Shown here piece after piece: positions 34,416-43,295 of a DNA stretch of 64,000 nt. The stretch covers positions 186,001 to 250,000 of the forward strand of contig CANGQJ010000002.1 in NCBI GenBank assembly GCA_947456625.1, given 5' to 3'. Source of the stretch: Bacteroidota bacterium (GTDB taxonomy: Bacteria; Bacteroidota; Bacteroidia; Chitinophagales; Chitinophagaceae). A program made the position numbers and the translations under genes. The notes beneath the pieces are model-generated. The model made no database searches, was not told where the DNA came from, and was given only the letters and a program-made list of their open reading frames with translations. Numbering within the stretch: position 1 is the first letter of the stretch; every line of letters begins with the position of its first letter.

Positions 34416-35933
34416 TTAATTAAGTGCTTTATGAACAGTTTTAATCTCTTCAATATATTTTCTTTCGTTGGAAAGTCGGGGTACTTTATGTTGACCACCT
34501 AATTTCCCTTTTTGTTTTAGCCATTCATTAAAGCAGCCTTTCTTAACAAAAGTAATATGAGGAAGTGCAAGTGCAATATCCTTGTGACGTTTGGCTTCAT
34601 AATCACTGTTAAGTATTTGTAAGTTTTTATCTAGCGCAATTGCAAATGCATTTAAATCCTTTGGATTTTCATCAAATTCAATTAACCACTCATGTGCACC
34701 CGAACCGCTATCTGACATATAAATAGGTGCCGCAGTATATTCCTTTATAGTAACACCAAAGGCTTCACATGTAAGGTTTATAGCTTGGTCGGTATTGTCT
34801 ACAATTACCTCTTCACCAAATGCATTTATAAATTGTTTTAACCTTCCCGAAACCTTTATTCTATGTGGAGCTAAACTTGTAAACTGTATGGTGTCACCCA
34901 CTAAATATCTCCATAACCCACCATTGGTACTAATAACAATGGCGTAATTTTTTCCAAGACTTACTTTATTTAAACCCACAGTTTGAGGATGTGCTTTCCC
35001 ATATTCCTCTATAGGCATGAATTCATAAAAAATGCCATGCTGTAAAAATAGCAACATGCCCTCTTCATTAATTTTATCTTGTGCAGCAAAAAAACCTTCA
35101 CTTGCATTATATATTTCTAAATAATTACAATTAGGTCCAATGACTTTTTTAAATTGTTCTTTATAGGGAGTAAAGGAAACGCCACCATGAATATATAATT
35201 CAAAATTGGGCCAAACTTCTTTTATATTTTGCTTACCTGTTATTTCTAAAATTCTTTTTAACAAAACAAGTGTCCATGTTGGCACACCGGCAATGGAGCT
35301 TACATCTTCGTTAATGGTGCTTTGTGCAAGACTTTCAATTTTTTGTTCCCATTCGTCCATAAGTGCAATGGAAAGTTCGGGTGTACGAATTAAGCTAGAC
35401 CAAAATGGAGAATTTTGTAAAAGCACGCCGCTTAAATCACCATACTGAATATCTTCTTTTATAGGATGCACTTGATGACTTCCACCAATTACTAAACCTT
35501 TACCTAATAGTAAATCACTATTTGGATTATCATGATAATATATGGTAAGTACATCCTTGGATCCTTGAAAATGATTGTCCTCAATACTTTCTTTGGTAAG
35601 TGGTATAAATTTACTTTTGTCATTAGTGGTGCCACTACTTTTTGCAAACCATTGAACGGGGGTATTCCATAAAACACTTTCCTCCCCATCCATTATTTGA
35701 TCAATGTAGGGTTTTAAATCCTCGTATTCATGAATGGGAACTGTTTCCTTAAATTTTCTAATATTAAAAATCTCAGCAAACTGATATTTACGTCCAAATT
35801 GTGTGTATTGACCGTGTGTAATTAAATCCTGAAGTACCTCACGCTGTGCTGCAGCTGGCGTATTTATCCAGTGCTCGATTCGCCAGTAGCGAAGGCGAGC
35901 CAGTCTTGAGAGTGCGGGGCTAAAAATCTTCAT
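34416..35933 (-). CDS. GH3 family acyl-adenylate amido synthetase-like protein (copy 2)
   Basis: A 505-residue GH3-family protein clearly paralogous to the one at 8466-9986. It has WFAKSSGTTNDKSKFIPLT (about 95-113, ATP loop), EIYNASEGFFAAQD (about 278-291) and GGLWRYLVGDTIQF (about 335-348), and ends, like copy 1, in a KGKLGGQHKVPRL-type sequence. The biochemical role of bacterial GH3 proteins is mostly unassigned; by homology it would activate a carboxylic acid as acyl-AMP and condense it with an amine. Its neighbours are lptB upstream (36-base gap) and fabG downstream (32 bases), a lipid/envelope setting different from copy 1. Confidence 0.87.
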   Translation of the reverse strand: MKIFSPALSRLARLRYWRIEHWINTPAAAQREVLQDLITHGQYTQFGRKYQFAEIFNIRKFKETVPIHEYEDLKPYIDQIMDGEESVLWNTPVQWFAKSSGTTNDKSKFIPLTKESIEDNHFQGSKDVLTIYYHDNPNSDLLLGKGLVIGGSHQVHPIKEDIQYGDLSGVLLQNSPFWSSLIRTPELSIALMDEWEQKIESLAQSTINEDVSSIAGVPTWTLVLLKRILEITGKQNIKEVWPNFELYIHGGVSFTPYKEQFKKVIGPNCNYLEIYNASEGFFAAQDKINEEGMLLFLQHGIFYEFMPIEEYGKAHPQTVGLNKVSLGKNYAIVISTNGGLWRYLVGDTIQFTSLAPHRIKVSGRLKQFINAFGEEVIVDNTDQAINLTCEAFGVTIKEYTAAPIYMSDSGSGAHEWLIEFDENPKDLNAFAIALDKNLQILNSDYEAKRHKDIALALPHITFVKKGCFNEWLKQKGKLGGQHKVPRLSNERKYIEEIKTVHKALN

Positions 35934-35969
35934 AGGCGTATCACAATATACGCCATACCCATAAATAAA

Positions 35970-36734
35970 TTAGCTTTTTTGACCCATTTCAATGATCCAA
36001 TCCTTACGCTTTAATTCAAAATTGGTACCTAAGTATAGCCTGCGTACTTGTTCGTCCTGTGCCAGTTCTTCGGCGGTACCGTGTTTGAAAATTTTACCTT
36101 CAATTAATAAGTAAGCTCTATCACAAATAGACAAGGTTTCATTTACGTTATGATCCGTAATTAAAATTCCAATATCTTTTAATTTTAAACGTGCAACCAC
36201 CGATTGAATATCCTCCACTGCAATAGGATCCACGCCAGCAAAGGGTTCGTCTAATAAAATAAATTTAGGATCTACTGCAAGCGCACGTGCAATTTCAGTT
36301 CTGCGACGCTCACCACCACTTAAACTATCTCCATTATTTTTTCTTACATGGTGTAAATTAAATTCATCTAATAATGTTTCTAATTTATAGTCTCTTTCTG
36401 CTTTTGTTAATTTGGTCATTTCTAAAATAGCCATGATATTATCTTCAACCGATAATTTTCTAAACACACTTGCCTCCTGTGGTAAGTAGCCAAGTCCCAT
36501 TTGAGCTCTTTTATACATGGGAAGTTTAGTAATATCCTCGTCATTTAAAAATACACGCCCTTCGTCCGGTGCAATTAAACCTACTACCATATAAAAGGTA
36601 GTAGTCTTACCTGCTCCATTGGGTCCAAGCAATCCAACAATTTCACCCTGCTTTACCGAAATGCTTACTTTATCCACTACACGTCGGTTCTTGTATTGCT
36701 TAATGAGTTTATCGGTATGTATTGTAAGTATCAC
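35970..36734 (-). CDS. lptB: LPS export ABC transporter ATP-binding protein
   Basis: The cytoplasmic ATPase of the Lpt machine that drives lipopolysaccharide from the inner membrane to the surface. The 254-residue protein has Walker [10 protein letters not shown] (about 38-46), a Q-loop in [18 protein letters not shown] (the LptB-typical segment), signature [15 protein letters not shown] (about 138-152), Walker [17 protein letters not shown] and the H-loop ITDHN. The SVF-x-K-L-S-V-x-D-N-I sequence distinguishes LptB from amino acid ABC ATPases. The start is a GTG, as no in-frame ATG is available. LptFG and the other partners are outside the window. Confidence 0.95.
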   Translation of the reverse strand: MILTIHTDKLIKQYKNRRVVDKVSISVKQGEIVGLLGPNGAGKTTTFYMVVGLIAPDEGRVFLNDEDITKLPMYKRAQMGLGYLPQEASVFRKLSVEDNIMAILEMTKLTKAERDYKLETLLDEFNLHHVRKNNGDSLSGGERRRTEIARALAVDPKFILLDEPFAGVDPIAVEDIQSVVARLKLKDIGILITDHNVNETLSICDRAYLLIEGKIFKHGTAEELAQDEQVRRLYLGTNFELKRKDWIIEMGQKS

Positions 36735-36748
36735 AAAGAATATTTGTA

Positions 36749-36756
36749 CAAAAATA
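36749..36756 (-). promoter_or_regulatory. lptB -7 promoter box
   Basis: Minus-strand TATTTTTG ends 14 bases before the lptB GTG start. It could drive the lptB-GH3-fabG leftward run. Confidence 0.45.
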
Positions 36757-36799
36757 AGGGTAATTATAGCTTTTGCGTCTATAGGTTACTAATATTAAC

Positions 36800-36807
36800 T
36801 ATTTTTG
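36800..36807 (+). promoter_or_regulatory. metF -7 promoter box
   Basis: TATTTTTG ends 36 bases before the metF ATG. It is divergent from the lptB box 43 bases away. Confidence 0.45.
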
Positions 36808-36843
36808 CAAACTATCTAATTTGGTTAAGCGTAAAATAAGCAT

Positions 36844-37797
36844 ATGCAGGTAATTGAACATTTAGCAAAGGCAAAAGACACATTGGTTTCATTTGAGGTA
36901 TTGCCTCCTTTAAAAGGCCGTACCATTGCTTATATTTATGAGCACTTGGATCCTTTAATGGAGTTTAAACCTTCTTGGATAAATGTGACTTATCACCGTA
37001 GTGAAACTATCATAAGAACCAACGCTGCTGGGGTGGAGGAAAAAGTAGACGTACGTAAGCGTCCAGGTACCGTAGGTATTTGTGCAGCCATTATGAACCA
37101 CTATAATGTAGACGCTGTGCCACATATTATTTGTGGAGGATTTTCAAAAAGAGAAACCGAGGACGCTTTAATTGATTTACAATTTTTAGGCATTGATAAT
37201 GTATTGGTATTAAGAGGGGACGCCGAAAAAGGACAAAAAACTTTTGTACCCACGCCTAATGGAAATCATCAAGCCATTGATTTATTAAAGCAAGTAGTGG
37301 GTTTGAATAATGGGGAATATTTAGACAAAGAAATTTTAAACGGAAGTAAAACTAATTTTTGCATGGGTGTTGCGGGCTATCCCGAAAAACATTTTGAAGC
37401 ACCTAGTATGGAATTTGATTTACAAAGAGCAAAAGAAAAAGTAGACGCAGGTGCACAATATATTATGACACAAATGTTTTTTGACAACAAAAAATATTTT
37501 GAATACGTAGATGCATGCCGCAGTATGGGTATTAATGTTCCTATTATTCCAGGACTAAAACCTATTACCAATAAAAAGCAGTTAACCATTTTACCTAATA
37601 TCTTTTTTGTAGATATACCTTCGGATTTAAGAAATGCAATGCAAGCCGCAACCACCGATGAAGCTTGTGAACAAGTAGGAACCGAGTGGTTAATTGGGCA
37701 AAGCAAGGAGCTAAAAGCCGCTGGTGTACCGGTTTTACACTATTACACTTTAGGAAAACCACAGGTGATTAAAAATGTGGTAGCCGCGGTATTTTAA
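36844..37797 (+). CDS. metF: methylenetetrahydrofolate reductase
   Basis: Reduces 5,10-methylene-THF to 5-methyl-THF for methionine synthesis, using FAD. The 317-residue TIM-barrel protein has the N-terminal SFEVLPPLKG with the catalytic Glu (about 17-26), the NVTYHRSE block (about 48-55), NVLVLRGDAEKG (about 119-130, FAD and folate binding) and AQYIMTQMFFD (about 206-216). Length and order match bacterial MetF. It stands alone between the divergent lptB and a convergent TlpA-like gene whose end is one base away. Confidence 0.95.
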   Translation: MQVIEHLAKAKDTLVSFEVLPPLKGRTIAYIYEHLDPLMEFKPSWINVTYHRSETIIRTNAAGVEEKVDVRKRPGTVGICAAIMNHYNVDAVPHIICGGFSKRETEDALIDLQFLGIDNVLVLRGDAEKGQKTFVPTPNGNHQAIDLLKQVVGLNNGEYLDKEILNGSKTNFCMGVAGYPEKHFEAPSMEFDLQRAKEKVDAGAQYIMTQMFFDNKKYFEYVDACRSMGINVPIIPGLKPITNKKQLTILPNIFFVDIPSDLRNAMQAATTDEACEQVGTEWLIGQSKELKAAGVPVLHYYTLGKPQVIKNVVAAVF

Positions 37798-37798
37798 A

Positions 37799-39256
37799 TT
37801 ATTTTGCTTTTTTAATGGTGCTTTGTAAAAAGTCATTAAACTGTTCAAGTGCTAAATTCTTTGCAATAATTTTTTTGTCTTTATCTAATAAATAAAAAGT
37901 AGGTGTTTTAAATACATCATACAATTGTCTAATGGTAGTGGGTTTACCTTCTCTTATTTCTCTACTAAGGTCCTCATCACTTTGATAACCGTGGTACCAA
38001 TCATCTAACTTGTGTTCCTTAATATAAGTTTTCCAAGCAGTCATTTCCTTTGTATTAATATTTACAGAAACTATTTTAACATTTAATTGCTTCCAACTTG
38101 CATTATAAATGGAATCCAGTCTTGGAATTTCTACTTTACAATGTCCGCAGGTGGGATCCCAAAATGCAATAAATGTATAAGGTGCTTTAATATTATGTAG
38201 TGCAAATTTTTTGTCTTGTAAGTCGTTTAAAACCAATATGGGGGCAGGCAATCCTAATTGATTGGCCATTAAACTATAAGCCCTTTCACGCAGTGATTTT
38301 TTAGATGCATCGTTTAATAATACAGTATCCCCTTTAGCAAAAAAGTTTTGATAAATATGTAAGAACACTTTATCCTGTCCCATAAATTCTGGACTAATAT
38401 ATTTGTTGGTGAATTTAAAAAGTAAAAAAGGATAAATTTCTTTTCCCGTTTTTGAAACAGTTAGCATGTATTGTACTTCCTCTATGATAGAGTCGGGTTC
38501 ACGAGAAACATAATTTTTAAAATAGTCGTCTAATTTTTTTTCAAAAAAAGGAGTGCGTAATAAACGGTTGTCGTTAAATACAATATTATCCCAGTAATGA
38601 TTTTTTACATACCTAAAGGGAAACAGGGAATCCGCTTTGCCATTGACTATGGGAATACTAGGTGCCTCGGGCACTTCCATGGTATTTAATAAAAACGACA
38701 TCATGGAATTTGGATTAGCTGCTACAAAAGAGCGTCGTTTTTCTTTTATTTCTTTGTCCTTAACAAAATAAGCTTCTTTAAATGTTGCAGAGTCGGCAGC
38801 TGTTTTTGCAGCTTTATAATTTTGCTCAATCCCATTTAACTGAATAAATAAATTGTTGATACTTTTTGAATAACCCTGAAAAAGTTCGTTGTCCTTTGAG
38901 CCAACAATATTTATATTTTTTAAATCCAAGGTGTCGGCAATTATTTTAAATTGTTGTTTTTCGTCTACTAAAAAATCAAATAAAATGTTCATTTTAGGAG
39001 ACACTACAAAATAAATACCTGGAGTAAGTTTATCCTTAGATTGAAAAATTCCTTCACTTTTTTCATTTAAAATACAAGAGTCCGCAAAAATCTTATTGTT
39101 ACCGTAATTGGTGCCAATAAAAATTTTAGTGTTTTGATAGGGTTTAAGCACAATTTGAATGCGGCGACCATTATTTTCACTTGCTGTGGCTGTTTTTTTG
39201 TTTTGAGCTATCAAAAACAATGGAAATAGTAAAAAGGCAATAAATAACTTTCTCAT
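37799..39256 (-). CDS. TlpA-like periplasmic thiol-disulfide protein (DUF4369/DUF5106-type)
   Basis: A 485-residue exported protein. The signal peptide ends IAQ at about residue 18. The N-terminal region (about 30-130) resembles DUF4369 and a helical middle region (about 140-310) resembles DUF5106, a combination frequent in Bacteroidota. The C-terminal thioredoxin-like domain (about 345-480) carries the redox motif in FWDPTCGHCKVEIPRLD, a CxxC with Gly-His between the cysteines as in TlpA/ResA. It likely reduces disulfides in periplasmic proteins such as apocytochromes, but its client is unknown. It has no co-directional neighbour. Confidence 0.88.
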   Translation of the reverse strand: MRKLFIAFLLFPLFLIAQNKKTATASENNGRRIQIVLKPYQNTKIFIGTNYGNNKIFADSCILNEKSEGIFQSKDKLTPGIYFVVSPKMNILFDFLVDEKQQFKIIADTLDLKNINIVGSKDNELFQGYSKSINNLFIQLNGIEQNYKAAKTAADSATFKEAYFVKDKEIKEKRRSFVAANPNSMMSFLLNTMEVPEAPSIPIVNGKADSLFPFRYVKNHYWDNIVFNDNRLLRTPFFEKKLDDYFKNYVSREPDSIIEEVQYMLTVSKTGKEIYPFLLFKFTNKYISPEFMGQDKVFLHIYQNFFAKGDTVLLNDASKKSLRERAYSLMANQLGLPAPILVLNDLQDKKFALHNIKAPYTFIAFWDPTCGHCKVEIPRLDSIYNASWKQLNVKIVSVNINTKEMTAWKTYIKEHKLDDWYHGYQSDEDLSREIREGKPTTIRQLYDVFKTPTFYLLDKDKKIIAKNLALEQFNDFLQSTIKKAK

Positions 39257-39328
39257 TTTGTAAAAATATAAATTAATTAGACAAGTTAAATTATAGCTTC
39301 AATTACTTTAAATATACCGCCTGTTGAG

Positions 39329-39336
39329 TACCTTTG
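39329..39336 (+). promoter_or_regulatory. rlmD-type gene -7 promoter box
   Basis: TACCTTTG matches TAnnTTTG and ends 5 bases before the GTG at 39342. It argues against the upstream in-frame TTG at 39324 as the start, since that codon would precede the transcript. Confidence 0.6.
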
Positions 39337-39341
39337 TTCTC

Positions 39342-40763
39342 GTGAGAAAAATAAAGCAAAAACCGGTTTTGGAAAAAGTCCTAATTGAGGACTATGCTGC
39401 CGAGGGAAAGTCCTTGGCTAGGGTGGACGGTAAAGTAATTTTTGTAGAAGGGGCCGTTCCGGGGGATGTAGTGGATATTCAATTACAAAAAAATAAAACC
39501 GATTGGGCTGAGGGTTTTGCAAAACATTTTCATAGTTATTCTGAAATGAGGGTAAAGCCCTTTTGTACGCACTTTGGAATTTGTGGCGGTTGTCAATGGC
39601 AAATGCTTCCCTATGCGCAACAGTTAATATATAAACACAAACAAGTAGTTGATAATTTAACCAGAATAGCAAAAGTACCATTACCCGAAATTTTACCAAT
39701 CATGGGCGCGCCTGAAACCCAGGGTTATCGCAATAAAGTGGAATATACTTTTGCAACCGAAAAATTTATTCCATTTGAAGCATTTAAATTAATGAAAGCA
39801 GCTGGTGAGGAACCCATTAAGTCACCGGGTGCAGGGGGTTTTCATGCAAGAGGATTTTTTGAAAAAGTAGTAGAAATAGACACTTGTTATTTACAAGAGG
39901 AGCCTACTAACTTAATGCGCAAAGCAGTTGTAAATTTTGCAATTGAAAACGAAATGCCTTTTTACAATATTAAGCAACACCAGGGCTGGCTTCGTAATAT
40001 GTTTGTGCGAAATACAACTGGTGGTGAGTGGATGGTGAATTTAATATTGGGTTATGAGGATAAATCTAAAAGAGAAGCACTTTTAAATTTATTATTAAAA
40101 CAGTTCCCTCAAATTACAACCTTATTATATACTATTAATACCAAACGTAATGATAGTATGCAGGATTTGGAACCACAAGTATTTTTTGGAAATGGATTTA
40201 TCACTGAAAAACTAGAAGATTTTGAATTTAAAATAAGTCCAAAATCTTTTTTTCAAACCAATTCAAAACAAGCCGAGCGTTTATATCAAGTAACACGTGA
40301 GTTTGCAGCACTTACCGGAAACGAAGTGGTGTATGACTTATACTGTGGTACGGGAAGTATTGGAATATTTTGTAGTAAGCAAGCTAAAAAAATAATTGGT
40401 GTTGAGTATGTTGCAGATGCTATTGAGGATGCTAAGATAAATGCAAGCATGAATCACTTAAAGGATACAGCGTTTTTTGCAGGCGACGTGATAGATATTT
40501 GTGATGATGCTTTTTTTGAAACACATGGAAAGCCCGATGTAATTATCACGGATCCTCCCCGTGCAGGTATGCATGAAAAGTTGGTGCGTAAATTATTGGA
40601 AATGGAAGCGCCCATTATTGTGTATGTAAGTTGTAATCCTGCAACACAAGCAAGAGACCTAGCATTACTTGATGAAAAATATACCGTTACTAAAATACAG
40701 CCTGTGGATATGTTTCCACATACCTTACATATTGAAAACGTAGTTCAATTAACCCGAAAGTAA
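39342..40763 (+). CDS. rlmD: RlmD/TrmA-family 23S rRNA (uracil-C5)-methyltransferase
   Basis: A SAM-dependent RNA methyltransferase that makes 5-methyluridine in 23S rRNA. With the GTG start it has 473 residues. An N-terminal TRAM domain (about 5-60) is followed by iron-sulfur cysteines in FCTHFGICGGCQWQ (about 70-83) and DTCYLQ. SAM motifs are in YDLYCGTGSIGIF (about 331-343), the catalytic region is DPPRAGMHEKLV (about 405-416), and the nucleophilic Cys is in YVSCNPATQARDL (about 429-441). RlmCD and TrmA relatives share these motifs, so the exact target base is inferred. It is followed at 9 bases by the rhomboid gene. Confidence 0.92.
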   Translation: MRKIKQKPVLEKVLIEDYAAEGKSLARVDGKVIFVEGAVPGDVVDIQLQKNKTDWAEGFAKHFHSYSEMRVKPFCTHFGICGGCQWQMLPYAQQLIYKHKQVVDNLTRIAKVPLPEILPIMGAPETQGYRNKVEYTFATEKFIPFEAFKLMKAAGEEPIKSPGAGGFHARGFFEKVVEIDTCYLQEEPTNLMRKAVVNFAIENEMPFYNIKQHQGWLRNMFVRNTTGGEWMVNLILGYEDKSKREALLNLLLKQFPQITTLLYTINTKRNDSMQDLEPQVFFGNGFITEKLEDFEFKISPKSFFQTNSKQAERLYQVTREFAALTGNEVVYDLYCGTGSIGIFCSKQAKKIIGVEYVADAIEDAKINASMNHLKDTAFFAGDVIDICDDAFFETHGKPDVIITDPPRAGMHEKLVRKLLEMEAPIIVYVSCNPATQARDLALLDEKYTVTKIQPVDMFPHTLHIENVVQLTRK

Positions 40764-40772
40764 ATTTTAAAA

Positions 40773-41492
40773 ATGACTCAATTTAGACCTACAGGATACA
40801 ATAGCTTACCTACCATTATTAAAAACCTTTTGATAATAAACGGGTTAATGTTTTTTGCACAAAACACATTTGGAGGACCCACTAGCGCATTTAATTTTGA
40901 AGACATTTTTGCATTGCATGCATTTCAAAGTGATTTATTTAGGCCATGGCAATTAATTACCCACATGTTTTTACATGGGGATCTGGGTCATATTTTTGGA
41001 AACATGTTAGCGCTTTGGATGTTTGGTTCTATACTTGAAAATATTTGGGGCCCTAAACAATTTTTATTGTTTTATTTTTTATGTGGGGTAGGTGCTGCCA
41101 TGATTCATTTGGGCATTTTGTCATTTGAATTAATGGATGCAACAAAAATTTATCATCAACTAGTTAACGCGGGTGGTGCGCTTAATGGAGATGAAGTTAG
41201 GTTTTTAACGGGTTATAAAGCCAGGGTAGACGTTGCTACACTTGGTGCTAGTGGCGCCGTGTTTGGTATCTTAATAGCCTTTGTATATTTATTTCCTAAT
41301 ACCTATATATACATTTACTTTTTTATACCCATGAAAGCAAAGTGGTTGGGTATTTTATACTTTTCCTATGAATTATTTTTTGCTTTAAAAAATTCGGCTG
41401 GCGATAATGTGGCAAGGTGGGCACATGTTGGAGGTGCATTAGTTGGATTTGTTTTGGTTTACATTTGGAAACGCAATCAAAGAAGATATTAA
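40773..41492 (+). CDS. rhomboid family intramembrane serine protease
   Basis: A 239-residue membrane protease with about six membrane segments. The active-site elements are complete: HMFLHGDLGHIFGNML (about 66-81) gives the oxyanion His/Asn, LGASGAVFGIL (about 157-167) carries the nucleophilic serine in the GASG motif, and RWAHVGGALVGF (about 213-224) carries the catalytic histidine. It cleaves membrane proteins within the bilayer; substrates are unknown. A degenerate rhomboid homologue follows 9 bases downstream, then a membrane-anchored EEP-fold enzyme, forming a compact three-gene membrane operon behind rlmD. Confidence 0.95.
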   Translation: MTQFRPTGYNSLPTIIKNLLIINGLMFFAQNTFGGPTSAFNFEDIFALHAFQSDLFRPWQLITHMFLHGDLGHIFGNMLALWMFGSILENIWGPKQFLLFYFLCGVGAAMIHLGILSFELMDATKIYHQLVNAGGALNGDEVRFLTGYKARVDVATLGASGAVFGILIAFVYLFPNTYIYIYFFIPMKAKWLGILYFSYELFFALKNSAGDNVARWAHVGGALVGFVLVYIWKRNQRRY

Positions 41493-41501
41493 ATTATTAC
41501 A

Positions 41502-42188
41502 ATGCAATCAGACTCAAACCAAAAACCATTGCTAGGAGCAGATAACAATACCTTGGTGGCACTGCTTGCAGTAAACCTGGTTGGGTACGTAATACTAGGA
41601 CTTATTAAAGTGGTTTATTATTTAGAGAGTTTACCCCTAGAGCAGTATTATGCACAAATATTTAATCCCTTAACCTTGTCAAAAAACTGGCTACAACAGC
41701 CTTGGTCCTTATTTACTTATAACTGGATGCATGATGGTTTTTGGATTTTGTTTGCAAACATGATATGGTTAACTGTGTTTAGTTACTTACTTCAGCTTAA
41801 AGGTGCTAATAAACACATATTTCCCATTTATTTTTATGCAGGACTTTTAGGCGGCCTGGTATATTTAATCTTAGGTTCTAACCAAGCTTTACTAGGTGCT
41901 GGTGTAAGTGTAACGGCACTGGTGGTAGCAGCTATTTTTTATATGCCCAACTATAAATTTTTATCCAATATGGGTGGAGGTGTACCCTTATGGATACTGG
42001 GTATTATATACCTTTTACTTCAAGGTTATTTTTTATTAGCAGCACCAATTGCTGTGGATATTGCTCATTTTTTTGGAGGCCTAAGCGGTGCTATTTACAT
42101 TTTGTTATTAAAAAAAGACAAAGATTTAGGAAAATGGATGCACAGGCTATTAAATTTGTTAAATAATAGCTTAGCACCCAAAAATTAA
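41502..42188 (+). CDS. rhomboid-like protein, probably catalytically inactive
   Basis: A 228-residue six-segment membrane protein with the rhomboid architecture and the same position of motifs as the gene before it. The oxyanion histidine is replaced: HDGFWILFANMIW aligns with HGDLGHIFGNMLA, leaving the Asn but putting Ile at the His position. The GASG serine motif reads GAGVSV, with Gly where the nucleophile should be, although a Ser two positions later could shift the alignment. The last His (DIAHFFGGLSG) remains. I infer a pseudo-protease, perhaps a regulator or partner of the neighbouring protease. The stop codon shares a base with the next gene's ATG. Confidence 0.82.
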   Translation: MQSDSNQKPLLGADNNTLVALLAVNLVGYVILGLIKVVYYLESLPLEQYYAQIFNPLTLSKNWLQQPWSLFTYNWMHDGFWILFANMIWLTVFSYLLQLKGANKHIFPIYFYAGLLGGLVYLILGSNQALLGAGVSVTALVVAAIFYMPNYKFLSNMGGGVPLWILGIIYLLLQGYFLLAAPIAVDIAHFFGGLSGAIYILLLKKDKDLGKWMHRLLNLLNNSLAPKN

Positions 42189-43276
42189 TGGCTAAAAAAT
42201 CACGCATAAGAATAGTTGGAAAAAAAGTAATTCTTTTTTTAAACTTACTTATTTCCTTATTGTTACTTTATCCTATTTTTTTTAAACCCGCTACCTTTAT
42301 TTGGATAAACGGATTTTTAGGCTTAATTACTCCCTATTTATTAGCACTAGAAATTTTATTTTTATTTTTCTGGATTATTGTAAAACCTATTTTAACCTTA
42401 CCTTCTTTAATAAGTTTAGTAATTGGCTGGAAGCTACTGTTTACAGTATTTGCATGGCATCCAGGTTTGGCTTTTCCTAAAAATAAAAAGGAAAATACCA
42501 TTAGAGTTATTAGTTGGAACGTGAAAGGTTTTAACGGAATTACACCAAGTTCAACTTTAAAATTAAGAACACAGGAAATTGCATACTCCATACAAAAGTG
42601 GAATCCAGATATTATTTGTATGCAGGAATATAATACCAATGAAATAAAAGGGGATATAGCCAATCATGCTATTTACTTTAACCAAAAATATCCATATTCC
42701 TTTTTTTCAAAAGACATTCAAACTATTAATGCCGCATATTATGCTGGATGTATTATTTATTCAAAATACAAAATTATACATGCAGAGCGCATTCCATTCA
42801 CTAATAAGGAAAGCTTAATTTCGGCTACAATTTTAAAAGGCGATGATACCATTCAAGTATTTACTACTCATTTGGCTTCTTATAAATTCAAGCAAGATGA
42901 TTTTGAAGCCATTGACGATGCCACAAAAAATAAATGGGGTGTTGTTCGAAAAATGAAACAAGCTTTTGAAACTAGAGCCGTGCAAGCCGAAATAGTAAAA
43001 GCACATATTAATGCAAGCCCTTATCCAACCATTTTAACCGGGGACTTTAATGATGTGCCAAGTTCTTATACTTATCAAACAATTGCTACCGGATTTAAGG
43101 ATGCTTTTTTAGAAAAAGGATTTGGAATTGGTGTTACTTATTTAGGTTTGTCTCCTATTTTACGCATTGATTATATTTTAGCCAACCCATCCTGGGAAGT
43201 AAAAGCCTGGGAACAATTGGATGAAAACTTAAGTGACCATCACATGATTATGGCCGATCTTTTGTTGAAAAAATAA
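42188..43276 (+). CDS. membrane-anchored endonuclease/exonuclease/phosphatase (EEP) family protein
   Basis: A 362-residue protein with two or three N-terminal membrane segments (about 12-95), then an EEP (DNase I-like) domain facing the other side of the membrane. Catalytic motifs are all seen: [11 protein letters not shown] (about 109-119), the metal Glu in CMQEYNT (about 143-149), [13 protein letters not shown] (about 284-296), and the terminal [10 protein letters not shown] (about 348-357). Members hydrolyse phosphodiesters or phosphomonoesters in nucleic acids or lipids; the membrane anchor makes a lipid or extracellular DNA substrate plausible. The ATG overlaps the rhomboid-like stop by one base (TAATG), so translation is coupled. 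Confidence 0.9.
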   Translation: MAKKSRIRIVGKKVILFLNLLISLLLLYPIFFKPATFIWINGFLGLITPYLLALEILFLFFWIIVKPILTLPSLISLVIGWKLLFTVFAWHPGLAFPKNKKENTIRVISWNVKGFNGITPSSTLKLRTQEIAYSIQKWNPDIICMQEYNTNEIKGDIANHAIYFNQKYPYSFFSKDIQTINAAYYAGCIIYSKYKIIHAERIPFTNKESLISATILKGDDTIQVFTTHLASYKFKQDDFEAIDDATKNKWGVVRKMKQAFETRAVQAEIVKAHINASPYPTILTGDFNDVPSSYTYQTIATGFKDAFLEKGFGIGVTYLGLSPILRIDYILANPSWEVKAWEQLDENLSDHHMIMADLLLKK

Positions 43277-43278
43277 AA

Positions 43279-43286
43279 TATCTTTG
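43279..43286 (+). promoter_or_regulatory. cysS -7 promoter box
   Basis: TATCTTTG matches TAnnTTTG and ends 9 bases before the cysS ATG at 43296. It overlaps an upstream in-frame TTG, which is therefore not the start. Confidence 0.55.
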
Positions 43287-43295
43287 TGTCACACT

